From contig CASGGR010000028.1 in assembly GCA_949318235.1 (NCBI GenBank), positions 372,001 through 436,000 on the forward strand: DNA of 64,000 bases, written 5' to 3'. Positions 35,899 through 48,781 of the stretch are shown here, one piece after another. Position 1 is the first letter of the stretch, and every line of letters begins with the position of its first letter. Source of the DNA: Ecdyonurus torrentis. Taxonomy: Eukaryota; Arthropoda; Insecta; Ephemeroptera; Heptageniidae. The translations under genes were made by a program, and so were the position numbers. Below the pieces are notes generated by a model that was given only the letters and a program-made list of their open reading frames with translations, did not search any database and was not told the origin of the DNA.

Positions 35899-36885
35899 AA
35901 AGAATAATAATAATAATATAGATTTATTGAGCAAGGAATTATACAGACATAACAGTCAAAGTCACAAATGATGCAATTGCTTTAGTAAACATAAAATATT
36001 ACAAATACTAGATTATACATATTTTAAAAACACAGACATCTTTTAAACATCACAATCTAACTTATTATAGAGACCAACGCTTCTAGGAAAAAAGGAATCA
36101 TTATAATAGTTTACGATGATTCTAGGCATCATATACTCAGTAGAGTCATTATTCCGCAGTCTGGTGGATTTAGATCTAATAACTACCCTGTTAGCTGAAA
36201 ATACAGGCCAATCGACAATACCGAGTAAACATTTGTGTAAGTACACAACATCCTGCCTATACAGGTAAATATTAATGAATGGAGTTTTGCACATTACATT
36301 ACGTACATCACTCCCGTGTCTAAATATAACATCATTCTTAGAGTAATTCTCATCTCTACCAAGTATCAGACGCAGGATTGGCATACAATAAAACGGAGCG
36401 CACAAGAGAATGATAAGCAGTTCGTAAAGCTCCAACATAACAACCAACATATTTAGCAATTTAAATCATTTGGCAGTAACAATATTGGTGTGTTTATTCC
36501 ATTTGAGATAATTAGAAATATTTAAGCCTAAACATTTCAATTCACTGACTGTGGGAACAGAAACTTTTATGATTTTATATTTAGAATTTAATGGATTCAA
36601 TGATTTAGTTATAGGCAGTTATAGACTCTTGGCTGCATTTAATTCATTACATTGACAACACATCAACATATGAATATTATTTAAATTCTCCTGAAGTAAA
36701 AACACATCATATTCTTCACAGATATTTTGATATAGAGATGTATCATCATCATACTGAGCAAAATTAGGAGTTACACATTTAGGCAAATCAAGCATAAAAT
36801 TAGGTAACAAGAGAACTCTTATAACTGACCCCTGGCAGACACCGGATGTGACCGTGTCTGTATATATTATATATATAATATACAT
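35899..36885 (-). pseudogene. 3' fragment of a CR1/Jockey-type LINE reverse transcriptase
   Basis: The minus strand from 36846 reads VTSGVCQGSV...FMLDLPK..., AQYDDDTSLY, then LLQENLNNIHM. This corresponds to RT block B (SGVPQGSVLGP) and block C, where the catalytic (Y/F)ADD is changed to YDDD. After a break at about 36619-36460 a second open part (36043-36459) ends SFFPRSVGLYNKLDCDV, the usual last conserved block of these LINEs (F.R.V..WN.LP). Downstream is an AATAAA-type word and a short (ATT)n tail at about 35898-35920. It is truncated at the 5' side where a long (TA)n run begins. It cannot encode an active enzyme. Confidence 0.75.
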
Positions 36886-36889
36886 ATAA

Positions 36890-36982
<93 letters not shown>

Positions 36983-37020
36983 GATACATATATATATTAT
37001 ATAATATTATATATATAATA
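36885..37020. repeat. (TA)n microsatellite, interrupted
   Basis: TA repeats with several interruptions occupy most of 36885-37020, including the palindromic word ttatatatataa. It abuts the 5' truncation point of the LINE fragment. Confidence 0.9.
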
Positions 37021-37112
37021 ATTATATAATCTCTCTATAATACTCGTGTAGATGTGTTTAAATTTTGAAGATGTGGTGCTTGAATGTTAAATATATATTA
37101 ATATACATTATA

Positions 37113-37233
37113 CAAGTGTGACCGTCCGTACAATGATCCTAACAAAAAAACTGAATTTTTAAAAAAGGGATATAAGACATTTTCTGCTGCTTACGGAGAT
37201 CAAACCAAAGTTTTAACATATTTCTTTTTGAAA
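37113..37233 (+). other. Exon-like open stretch, unknown
   Basis: Between a possible acceptor (attatacaag) and donor (aaaaaa|gtaagt at about 37233) the frame reads CDRPYNDPNKKTEFLKKGYK then TFSAAYGDQTKVLTYFFLKK. Composition is protein-like, with no domain recognised. It may be one exon of an unidentified transposon gene. A longer low-complexity frame at 37486-37773 is Phe/Ser-rich and unconvincing. Confidence 0.25.
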
Positions 37234-38065
37234 AAAGTAAGTTTAACTATGTGTATAATAATCATAGAATTACTTATTAATTAAAAATCTAACATGTATA
37301 AATTGAAAAACAGTAATCTTTAAGGGAATAATTAATATACCAAAAATTGTCAAACTATACATATACCCTATAAGTTATTTGATATGAGTAAAATTATCAA
37401 GTGAATTGAAAAATCAATTATAAACATTAAGTTACTTTAATAGCAATGAATTGCTTAAACAAACAAACAAACTTATAGATATACTTTGTTTCTTAACCAA
37501 TCATTCATTATGCCATCCTTAAGTAATGTAAAAATAATCAAAAGATATTTTGACAGTGAGTATTTTTATAAAACTACTTTTGATTTTACTTTTCATTTTT
37601 TTTCTTGTTTAACTTCATTCATTTTCTTCTTTTTTCTTTTTATCACAATTATGTTTCTTTTTCATTGCTATCTGGTCAGCAGCGTGCCTTCAATCATTTT
37701 TTTTTGTACTATTAATTACCCAAATGCTCTTCACATTACATATTCTAATTTGCCCTGGTACATGCTACCGTAAGTTTGCTGTTTTCATTGATGTAAAAAT
37801 GCGAAAGCGTATAAGCACGATAAAATAATAAATTACAATACATTAGTCACAGTGGTAATCGAATTGAGAGTTAAATAATAGGTGGACCAATAAAATTTGG
37901 AAGCGTGAGCAAAAATATCGTATTTATCAAAACAAAATATATGTTTAGAGTAACCCTTAAGTTCTGAATAATACACTACAATTTTTAAAAAAGAAATGGA
38001 AAAAATCTGCACTAAATATCTGGTTTGTGTACTTGGTTGCTGTCTTCATAATTTCGTTTTGTAGA

Positions 38066-38636
<571 letters not shown>

Positions 38637-38691
38637 TTCTTTATTTAATCTTGAAGATCATTATATAACTAAGTACCTTTGGTTAAGATTA

Positions 38692-41480
38692 TCATTCGTC
38701 CCATATTAGTTCGTTGGAAATCAATGTGAATATCTTTAGCTTGTCTTGTGTAATACTTATGAATTTCATTATTATATACAATTTCAAAATCATTTTTATT
38801 AAGTTATGAATTATCTTATATATTAAAGTGCATAGTGCCACAATGTTCATGCTATTTATATTTAGTTTATTAGTTTCTTTATATAAATCAATTGTATTTT
38901 TGCTGTATAAAAAATTATATACTATTTTGAGAGCCTTATTTTGCATTCTTTTAATGCTAATAAGTTATTTTTCATATGTATTACCCCAAATTCCTACAAG
39001 ATAATTTAGATGAGAGTGTATAAATGCACTGTATATATGATTTTTTACAATTTGAGGTACAAAATTCTTAATCCTCCACAGCAAACCAATAATTGGAGCA
39101 ATTTTCATTTTTATATTTGCAATGTGTTTACTGAATTTCAATTTTGGGTCAATTATCAAACCCGAATATTTATATTCATACACTTTTTTAAGATAGATAT
39201 TATTTACTTTAGGAGAAGGATATAATTTTTGATCCTCAGATCTGGTTATAATATATATTTAGTTTTATTAACATTCATGGTCAAGAAGTTTGCATTAAGC
39301 CATTGCTTCAGTAAGTTAAGATCAAATTCCATATCTTGAATTATAGAGTTTTCATCATTATTTTCATATATCAAACATATATCATCAGCATATATTACTA
39401 TTTTCTTTTTAGTTTTAATTTACATAAGTCATTAATATAAAGGATAAAAAATTTTGGGGAAGTGGTCCCTCCCTGTTGGATTCCAAAATTTAGTACTTTG
39501 AGATCACTATATTGTCCATCTAAATATACAGTTTGCTTCCTGGTTGATAAATAAGATATGAACAATTTTAGAAATTTTCCTTTAATACCAATTTTTTGTA
39601 GTTTGTCAATAAGGTAACTATTTTTAACTGTATTAAATGCTTTTGACAGATCAATGAACAACAGACCAGCCTTGCTATTCTGACTCTTATCCAAGTGTAG
39701 TTGTAATCTGTTAATAACAGAGGAAGCAGTCGCCTCAGTACTGGATTTTTTTGTAAATGCATATTGATCTTTAGAGAAAACATTATTTTTTCAGTATATT
39801 TCATAAGTCTGTCATCAAAGATCTTGTCAAAAAATTTTGCAATAATAGAAAGAATAGAACTTGGCCTATAATATTTACATGTTAATTTATCCCCATTTTT
39901 ATATGTTGGTATCACTTTTGCAATTTTCAATGCATCTGGATATTCACCATTTTTTATTATTTTATATATAATTATGGTTAGTAGGGGAGTAATTTCATTT
40001 TTACATTCTTGAACAATTTTTGTTGTTATCCCGTCATATCCAGGAGATGAGTTTGATTTTAAATGTGTTTATATATTTTTTATTTCATTTATATCAGTTT
40101 TATAAAAATAAAAAGAATTTAGAAAATTAGTAGAAAGAGTTTTCAGATCCTTCTGATATGGTACATTTTTTGCTAATTTCTCACCAACAGAACAAAAATA
40201 TTCATTAAGATAATTAGCTTTATTTATGCATCTGTAATAATAGTACCATCATTTTCTCTTACTTATTTATGTATATTTTCTTTATTTTTATTGTTTTTAT
40301 TATATAAGATATTGTTGATATTAAACCATAATTCTTTGGTTTTTTTTATATTTAAACATTTTTTTTTAAAGTACTTAGTTTTAGTTTCCATTTTTAGTTA
40401 AGTTACAATATTTAATTGTTTTTTATATTCAATTAAATAGTTATTATTTGTAGGATATTTTTTTGATAGTGCATATAATTTATTTTTAATCTTAATTTGC
40501 TCAATAATTTCTGCAGTCATCCAATTTTTTAAACATTTATATTTTTTTTTACATATTGTTTTATTAATTGTAAATTTCTTTATTCTTTGTTGTAGACTAT
40601 CAATAAATGAATTATACATGAGATTAACATTTTCATCAGAATTTAGTTTAATTGGATCATTATATAAGCTACTTTGTAATTTGTAATAATCAGTTATTTT
40701 AATTATATATTCAGATTCTTTATTTATCTTTAAGTTATTAATGTTGCATAGGATTAGTTTATGATCACTTATGTCATTATCAATCAAGGTCAACTGAGCT
40801 TCCAAATTATACATATTGCTAATACAATGATCAATTATTGTTTTGGTATTACCATTATTAGAAATTCTAGTTGCAAACCTTTTTTGAATTTTATTTACAA
40901 TAAAATATCCTGAAGTTGTTATCATTTCCTTTTGATCATTTATTTATCCCCCATCATCAAGCAAATTAAGATTAAAGTCTCCAAATATAATAGTTTCATA
41001 ATTTTTTAATATTTCTTGAAATAAATCCAGAAAGTCATTATTATTATTATTATTGTCTCCTGAAAGCCTATACATTCCACCAATATTAATAATTTGTGAA
41101 GGTAAATTAATCAATAGAACATTATCAAAATTATTCCCTTTGTTTAAGATTTCAACAAATTGTATACCATTTTTTATCAATATAGCTACCCCCCCCCCTC
41201 CACTTTTTTTAACAGTAGATTTTCTACAGGAGCAAATAGTAATGTAATCTTTTATGTTATAAAATTTACTTTCATTTTCCTTTAATCTTATTTCAGTTAG
41301 TATTATTATGTCTATATTTTGTTTTATTGAGTCAATTAAAATTTCAAGTTCATCATTCTTATTTCTCCTTGTTACTATATTTTAATACAAAATAGAATAT
41401 CCATTAAATTGATTTGTTGCTATATTATTTATATTATTAGATTTCATATGTTTTACAGTAGTGTTACAATTAAAGTTCAT
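38692..41480 (-). pseudogene. LINE ORF2: APE endonuclease and reverse transcriptase, broken
   Basis: The endonuclease runs from 41480: a stop-interrupted Y-stop-N-I start motif (TAA 41382), DIIILTEIRLKENE, GGGGVAILIK, TIIFGDFNLNLL (the GDFN motif), TAA 40944, and IDNDISDHKLIL (SDH motif). The frame is kept down to 40398. The RT follows in other frames: AKVIPTYKNGD, YYRPSSILSIIAKFFDKI, DLSKAFNTVKNSYLIDKL, LNFGIQQGGTTSPKFFILYI, VIYADDICLIYENND and the thumb (38965-39183). At least one frameshift lies near 39770. It would nick target DNA and reverse-transcribe the LINE; this copy is inactive. Confidence 0.8.
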
Positions 41481-41517
41481 ATGATATGATAGTTAAAATT
41501 TAATAGCATACATTTAA

Positions 41518-42525
41518 TTATTTTAATGATAATACTTTGTCCACAGCTTCTTTGTCTCTACACCATATTACTTTTGATTCATTGTCTTTCCTAGCAAGTA
41601 CTTTCCTACTTTTATACCAAACAAATTTGTATAAAGTACCTTCTTTGGGCTTAAGCTGTCTCCTTGCATAGTTAAGTAGCTTTTTGTTGTCTCTAGTCAG
41701 CATCGGATTTAGATAAATTTGCCCCCCTTTTGGGTCTAGTTGTTTAATTTGGTTTGCTAGTAACATGGGGTAGTTTTTCTTCTTTTGGTTTAGGACCTTG
41801 TCTCTTAGTTCAATAGATTTTAATTTAATTAGTATTGGGGGAGGTCTAAATTTGGTTGCTGGTTGTGCCTTAGCCGCTTCAGAATATGATTTTGGTTACA
41901 TCCTTATAACTTGAGTAATGTCCTCTTTAGAAATGAGGTCATTGGGCTCATCTACATTAATAACTTTACATACTTCCAAAACTAGATCAAGTAGATTTTC
42001 ATTTGAGTATTCAGGTATACCATCAATAATGAATTGATTACCCAGAGCTAATTGGTCATTGTTGTTGAGTTTCCACTTGATCTCTTTTAGTTCCTCTTTC
42101 AAATCATTATTTTCAGTGATCAACTGTAGGTCCCCGCCCCCTTGTTTTTGTTCGAGTTCATCGACCCTATCTGCTAAGCACGACACAGTTTTTTCTACAT
42201 CAGTAAGTCTTACTTCCAAATGTTCAAACTTACTTACTGTCTTTTCTATTTTAGTGACTTTGGTGAGTAAAGCTTTTGGCATTTGTGAATCCGAAAGTTC
42301 TTCATCTTCAGGAGTATCAGTGGGCGAATCCCTGCCAATAAGAATACAGTTTTGGCATTCCCAATCCATTAACTTCCTAATTTCTCTAATTTTTCTGTGA
42401 CTTATCTTCATGCACTTCTAATGGAACGTTTTTTCACATTTTCCTGAGCACTTTACACCTTCATCTGGAGTAATTACTTGTTCTTCACAGTATAGACAAT
42501 CACTTCGATCTTTCTTTTTTGCCAT
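41518..42525 (-). pseudogene. LINE ORF1: PHD-type zinc finger, coiled coil, FP-like C-terminal domain
   Basis: The start codon is at 42523-42525. Cys/His spacing LYCEE...KCSGKCEKTFH-stop-KC...WECQNC matches a PHD-type finger. A long heptad-rich coiled coil follows (VTKIEKTVSKFEHLEVRLTD onward). The C-terminus has QIYLNPMLTRDNKKLLNYAR and FVWYKSRKVLARKDNESKVI, similar to the FP25K-like domain found in many insect LINE ORF1 proteins. It would bind LINE RNA. Only two stops interrupt about 336 codons (TAG 42418-42420, TAA 41896-41898) and there is no frameshift. Confidence 0.7.
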
Positions 42526-42807
42526 CTTTCTGATAAATCTGCAAATCTGCAAATATGCAATAGGCAAATATGCAAATCAAGAAGCTAAAACCCCGAGCTA
42601 TAAAAACTCTGTACAAAAATAAAGTATATGTGAAAAGTGTGAGTATGAGTTTATGGTGATAATGATCATACAGCAAGAAAGGAGACGCATGTAACAAAAA
42701 AAAGAGTTTCCAAGGAAATTGACTACAATGTTACTTCCACTTTCATCATAAAGCAAACAACTGTTATTAAAGTTTAAATAAATAATAACAATAACACAAA
42801 GCGTACT

Positions 42808-42921
42808 AGGTCTTCTACTTGGCATAATGAAGATTTAAAACAATTGTACAAAACAAGTAACGAAAGACAAATAGTAAAACCTCGATCAAAAACTCATAAA
42901 TTAGACAAACTAAATGCAGGT
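42808..42921 (+). other. Exon-like open stretch upstream of a gtaagc donor
   Basis: The stretch opens after ...gtactag and reads RSSTWHNEDLKQLYKTSNER then QIVKPRSKTHKLDKLNAG, ending at a good donor (gcag|gtaagc, 42920). Composition is protein-like (basic, charged). No family recognised and no partner exon was found downstream. Confidence 0.28.
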
Positions 42922-44507
42922 AAGCAAATAATTATTTATTTATTTTTGTATTTTTGTAAACATTATTAAAATAGGACTTAAAATTAAAAAGTAATTTTTT
43001 TCATCGGAAAAGTTAAACAATTTTTATATCGCATTTATTCCTTATTTCTTTTAAAGGTGTGACACAATTTATTTTAATCGGGCAGTCAAATTTTAATAAG
43101 TATGCGATTGCGGTAATTTGACCACTGTCTCCACCTTAATAAACATAAAAAAAACAATCAAATAATATATTAGATGGCACTACTTTTATTTCTTATATTC
43201 CTTATTGAAATTAATTTTTCAATTTACAGACTCATTTAACAAGGTTACGCTAATAAAATTTACATCATTGTTATCAGTAGCATTATTTATATATTTATTG
43301 CCTTAACAACGGAATTAAATACCTTCTAAATTAAAAAGTTTCACAAACAAAAATTATAATAAAAAATTTATAGAAATTTTTCTCGATAATATTAAAAAAA
43401 ATGTTTAATTAGTTTTAAGTTTATTTGTTTATAATTTTATCTATGCAAAAAATATGTTTAATAGACATTTTGTGCAGATATTTATGTGAACCAACCGATT
43501 AGGCTCTGCCTTGGTGCATAACGCACATTTGTCCTTAGCATTGTAGTTCTTGTAACGTAGCTTGATAGCGACCAGGCATCCCAAACAGGCTTGCTAAGCA
43601 ATCTGCCTTTTCTCCCGCGTAGCAGTTCATTGCACGCTACTTACAGTCAGTCAGCATAATATTTTAAAGCTTCTAAAGCTGCTCAGATTGCGGGAGAGAG
43701 AGAGAGAGAGACAAAAAATGTATGTAGAAGGAAATACAAAATTTCAGCTCATGAGACGGTTGCTAGCTATGAGACGGACGCAGTAGCTTCCTTCACTCTA
43801 CCCCCTCCCCCCCATTTCTTAGGAGGCGTACGCAGCGTTAGCAAGAAGGAGCAAAGCATCATTGCTCAGTAGTGACTGGGAACTTGTAAGGGTTGGTTAT
43901 ATTATTGATTTACACAAAAACTATATATAAATTGTGCTTAATTCAAATACCTATGGTGAACATAGTAATTTTGTGTAAGTGCTTTGCAGTTTATTATATA
44001 TTGTGAAATGTAAGTGTGAACTTTTAATATTCTATAGTTACATACTTTGTATTTTTTTGATCGCTTTATTGCTTGTAATCTGTTTCCTATCTTTAGCTAT
44101 TACTAATTTCCTTTAAGAACTTCAGTTAATTTAATCTCTGATTAAGTGATTAAAAACACGATGGTTTCTGTGAGTAGTGCGGTAATTTATTTATATAGCT
44201 CTGTTTTTAGAGGCCGTTTATATTAGATCGGCGATATATAGAAAAGTATCGATACTTTTCATATCAGATATATTAAAAAGTACTAAATTATAATTCAATA
44301 ATATATCGAAGAAAAGTATTGCTACTTCGATATATTAAAAAAATATCGATTACAAACAAAAATTCGATTCAAAATAAAAATATTATTTTAGGGGGTATAA
44401 GCAGGGGGATCAAGAGGCATTTATTAAAGGGTTTTCGGGAAAAAGTGGTAAGAATATAAATATTTTAGGGTTTGTAGATATGGTCATTAGCAAGGGCGAT
44501 CTATTAT

Positions 44508-45347
44508 CTATTAACTAGATCTATTATTTAAATCTACAAAAACACAATATTGTACCTGATTACATTTTATAATAAAATAAACAAAAAATTAGGAACAACG
44601 ACAATAACAAAACAAAAACATTTTTTGAATAACAAATTTTTATATTTAAATTTATTTCCGTATAACATAAATAAAATTAGAATTTGCAAATTAATCTTAA
44701 CAGAAGTATATATATTGAGGTAAATAAATAATTTTACTTACCTTCTTTGTTATCTGTGCATAAAAATGTGTTTTAGCTTTGGTCAGCTTTTGGTTAATTT
44801 TCTCTCTAAAAGGTACGGCAATTTTTACCGTTAATATGTTGCGCAAATTCTTTTCAAAACTGGTGTATTAGTTTGCTGCTGTAGGAGATGCCGTGAGTGC
44901 ACTCTTTTTATTTAAATAAGAATTTAGACATTTAAAATGGTAACTATTTTGTATTAACAAGTTATTTAATTTATCATTTTTTTTGCATTTTGTAATAAAT
45001 GCATTTTAAATTTTATTTCAAACAATTTAATTTTCTGCAAAACTATCTCATTATAAATATTTGTACTGGTTTTATATTGCATTATAGTTTCTTAAATGCT
45101 TTTAATATTACCCGATAATTATTTCCTTATAACTTGACTGCTACGTTTGGAAGCGGTTTTTTGGGTTACGTATCGGGAATTTAAAACTTTGTTTAACTAG
45201 GTCTATTATTAAAATCTATAAAAACACAATATTATAACTGATTAAATTTTAATTAAAATGGACAAAAAATTAGGAAGACGACAAAATCAAAAACAAAACA
45301 TTTTTTGAATAACAAATTTTTATAATTAAATATATTTCATCCTTCCG
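44508..45347 (+). repeat. Direct repeat pair (about 150-190 bp)
   Basis: Copy 1 (about 44508-44690) and copy 2 (about 45180-45360) share, in order, (a)actag(a/g)tctattat, aaaacacaatatt, an acaaaaaattagga-type block and gaataacaaatttttat. Copies are separated by about 690 bp and differ by substitutions and small indels. They may be the ends of an old element in direct orientation or a simple duplication. Confidence 0.55.
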
Positions 45348-45711
45348 TATTGATTCCAATAGTGCTCAAGAAAAAAAATAAGTAGAATTATTCTATTGTT
45401 GTTTTTTCTATAAAACTTATATTGTTAGATCCTTTAATTCTATATTTTGAAAACTACCAGTCAGAATTAAGTTTAGATTTTCAATGACTTTTGAACCACA
45501 ATAAAATTTTACCAAGTTGGCTTTGACAAAGTTTAGTTTTTAGTTTAGTTTGGAAATATGAGTTTACTGTAATATTATATTAAAGTAAGACGATTTAAAA
45601 ACGTGTCTAACAAAAACGGGCACCAGGGGGTCTGCACCATCGCAAACCCCCCGTCTTGAATGTTATATTCCGAAGTTTTACATCCCGGCAAATATTTTGT
45701 TCCTCTTTAAC

Positions 45712-45714
<3 letters not shown>

Positions 45715-45782
<68 letters not shown>
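45715..45782. repeat. (TA)n microsatellite
   Basis: An uninterrupted TA run of about 34 copies. The IY-repeat frames on both strands through it are artefacts. Confidence 0.95.
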
Positions 45783-45785
<3 letters not shown>

Positions 45786-46249
45786 TTATGCGTAACGACA
45801 AAACAGTGTGCTCATTTTTGGCATCATCGAGAGTGTGTCGAGAGCGTAACACGCTCATAAGCAAATCTGTGAGTGGAAAGCGCGAATTTGCTTAGTCATA
45901 ATCGCGAGAGCAAAGCGCGTGCGAGCTTATTTAACGATTAACTTCAGTCCTAGTTAGGAGATGGGGGCAAAGAAAACTAAAAATGCTGCACTCACCTGTC
46001 TCAAAATGTTAATTTGGCAACGTTTGAAAATACAGGTGATTTTAGCGCTAAATTTTGAAGCCCGCGAATGCATTTTTGTGCTCGAGATCCGTCTCTCACT
46101 TGGTTTCCTGGTAAAGGACGCTGTAGTAACGTATCGCATTTTAAGCTTTTGTTTGTGACATTATACTCTTATATTTTGATTTAGTTTTCATGTAATAAAT
46201 AAATAAGTGCTCTAAGTTAAAAAATAAAAATATTTATATTTCATTATTA

Positions 46250-48774
46250 AAGAAAAGTGATGGACAGATGAAACAGATGGACGCTGTAGTACTGATGAGG
46301 GCAATAAACGTTTTCGTGGTAACAAAATAAACTAAATAATTTGATCCCGCAATCTACAAGCGTGGAATTAAACAGTACACCATTGATTCCAGAACTAAGT
46401 TTGGAGGAAATCAGTAATGAAATAACCCCCTCAGAACATTCTTATTTGTTTAAAAGAACAACAACAAAACGTAGCATGTCTCGAGAAAACGAAACGGCTG
46501 GCTTAGAAGAATATGCCGCTAACGTCCATGATACTAAAAGTTGCATCGATAAAACAACATTTAAATCACCTTTTCAAGTAAGTGGTCGTAAAATTGTAGA
46601 TCTTACTTACTTAGCATAACAAATGGTATGTGATGAGTGTGATACGCAGGTTCTTATCTAAAACATATTCACTGAACTACAAAAGGGCTATGCCAGCAAA
46701 TTATACGTCGTTTGCCAAAAATGCGAGAATAAACTCTGTGTTTACCCCCCTGCTTATCAATACGAAAACCCAGGATCTAATATGGAAGCACAATTTGACA
46801 TAAACAAAAAAGTTATACTAGCTACGTCAGATAATACATAAAAATAAAACAACGAAATCTAGAATGTTAACTTACAAATTATTGCCATTTCTTTGAAAAA
46901 TAATATAAATACTAATTTTTTTTTGCTTTTTGCAGGAATGTATGATGCTGGAATGAGGCTGACTCAACTCAATGCTATGCTGACGACTCTCAACGTTCCT
47001 TCACTTTCCGAGCAAACTGTGAGGAGGTACGAGCAATCGGTTGGAGGCTTCCTCAGAGACGCTGCAAAACAGAGCTGCATTAGAGCTTGTAACGAAGAAA
47101 AACTGGCCATAAAGTGAGAATTTATAGTTTATTAAAAATATTTAGTTTCATTGTTGCAAAATAAATATATATTTTTAACCGTTGATGATTCAATACATTA
47201 AAAATTATTAAATTTAAACGTATTATTGCTGTTTGTAAACCATGTTTGCTGATTCTAACATGACTATGACCTTGAGTTATTAAATTGGAATGCATATTAT
47301 TCGGTGCAAGAAAATGGGGTTTGCACGTCAAAACAATTGTAAACATTTCATTGCAAGTGGTTCATTATGCATTACTTATTAAAAAAATTAAATCATGCCA
47401 TTATTTTCTAAGAGCGGACTCCGAGTTTGCCGCAGGTGTTGGCCTTGAAAATGAACACACAACCACCTTGGATGACTTGGGAATAACTACAGATTTATCG
47501 ACAAGTTCTGGAGCAGAGCAAAGCAAAACACCAGATACTACTATCAATTTACCTGTCTCAGTGGACCTTACTGATGAGACACTAAGAACTCCACAACGTC
47601 CGAAAAAGGCATCAGCTGTAACAACCACAGTATTTAACTTCTCGGCAGAGTAAACTCCATTCTCAGCTACACACCTGCAATAACAAAATAATCATGAAGA
47701 AATTAATATTAGTGAGATCCCATCAAGTACACCAGATAGTAAAACTAGCATAGCGCATTTCAATATTGGTGCAAGTGCAGATGGCGCATGGACCTGCAGA
47801 GGTAACGGCCGCTGCGTCAACAGTAAAACAGGTCATGTATCGTTATTGGGACTAAAAACCAAACGAGTACTAGCCTATGATTGGCGAAATACACTGTGTA
47901 AAAAGGACAAATATGGGAAACTACATAATTGCACTAAAAACAATGAAGGATGTTCAAAAAGCAAGGAGGCTGACATGATTTTTAAGCTAATAGACAAAAG
48001 TGATATTTTTGAAGAAGCTGGAGTACGGGTGACAACACTCGTTGGAGATGAAGATGCAGCTGTAATGAAAAATATCAAAAAAATAGGTGAGTGGAAAGTG
48101 AAAAAAATTACTGACATTATACAAGCTAAAAAGAATTTTGGCCGAGCATTGTATGGACAGAGTAAATATTATAAAGAATTTAAACCAGCAGTTGTAAACT
48201 ACCTTAAAGATAATTTTTCACATGCTCTATATCAAAGTAAATCAATCCAGAAAAAGTAAAAGAAGCCAAAATAAATTTACCAGAGCATGTGTTTGATGAT
48301 CATACAAAATGAGAAGCGTGGTTTGGATTTGTTCAAAATCCAGACACATATGAGCATAAACGTATTCCACATAATTGGGGGGGGGGGGAGACAACAGAGA
48401 AGGATTAAAAAGTGTTATTTTAGAGGTATGCAACCTCTTTGCCAAAAAAACTGCATCACAGTCTCCATGTATGCATACCCAAAAAAAAAAAAGTCATACA
48501 ACGCAACTGTCAGTAGTAAAGATGACACTACGGGTGCTGATATTTATTTGAACTCAGGTTGGCTTTAAGCGTTCTGCAAGGAAATGAAGGTATGAATTAC
48601 CTTTCATTACTTTATAGCTTAATCGGTCTGACTCCAGGATATCACTCTTAACGTTATAGACTAATTTTACTACGTAAACGTGAGAGAAAAATATTTCGTT
48701 CCCTAGAGCCTGAGCAGAAACGTATGAGAAGAATCCATAACTCTTCATATACTTCATATACTTCATATACATAA
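46250..48774 (+). pseudogene. Mutator-like (MULE) transposase, multi-exon, broken
   Basis: Exon 1 (about 46250-46850) contains GNKRFRGNK, then SGRKIVDLTYLA-stop-QMVCDECDTQV and GYASKLYVVCQKCENK, an insect Mutator-like N-terminal block with a Cys-rich finger. Exon 2 (46936-47110, after ttgcag, before gtgaga) reads GMYDAGMRLTQLNAMLTTLN. Exon 3 (from about 47413) has an acidic linker and then SADGAWTCRGNGRCVNSKTG (first catalytic Asp), SLLGLKTKRVLAYDWRNTLC, LVGDEDAAVMKNIKK (second acidic block) and FGRALYGQSKYYKEFKPAVV. Broken frames continue to LYSLIGLTPGYHS at about 48620 and a basic tail with three copies of a 9-bp word at 48745-48772. In-frame TAA stops lie at 46617 and 46659. The C-terminal part is further frame-shifted, near a G run at 48377. 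It is directly followed by an RT fragment. No inverted ends were found. Confidence 0.8.
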
Positions 48775-48781
48775 TGTTTGT

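Larger units (their letters stand above)
38637..42720 (-). mobile_element. Nearly full-length CR1/Jockey-group LINE
   Basis: Minus strand, two ORFs. ORF1 (42525-41518) and ORF2 (from 41480) are separated by 37 bp. The 3' end carries AATAAA and passes straight into (TAC)n. The 5' end is not sharply defined; a leader is likely up to about 42700. ORF1 with a zinc-finger/coiled-coil layout, an APE-type endonuclease and an RT with a microsatellite tail fit the CR1/Jockey group. ORFs are broken by stops and at least one frameshift. No target-site duplication was identified. Confidence 0.75.
42922..46249. other. Gene-free stretch with direct repeats and a GC-richer patch
   Basis: No coding family recognised. 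At 43490-43890 base composition rises (gcgtagcagttcattgcacg, a (GA)n run at 43694-43710, a C run at 43800-43815), which could mark a promoter or an old exon. 44205-44222 reads agaggccgtttatatta, close to the ends of the 6.27-kb element at 51781. At 44225-44350 atcgatac words form small palindromes. Direct repeats at 44508 and 45195 and a (TA)n run are listed separately. Confidence 0.4.

Noticed and set aside
37486..37773. 95-codon Phe-rich plus-strand frame with hydrophobic stretches
   Set aside because: Composition follows T-rich DNA; no domain, no good start context and no splice support.
45607..45895. Frames on both strands through 45715-45782
   Set aside because: They depend on the (TA)n run; the ends show no protein motif.
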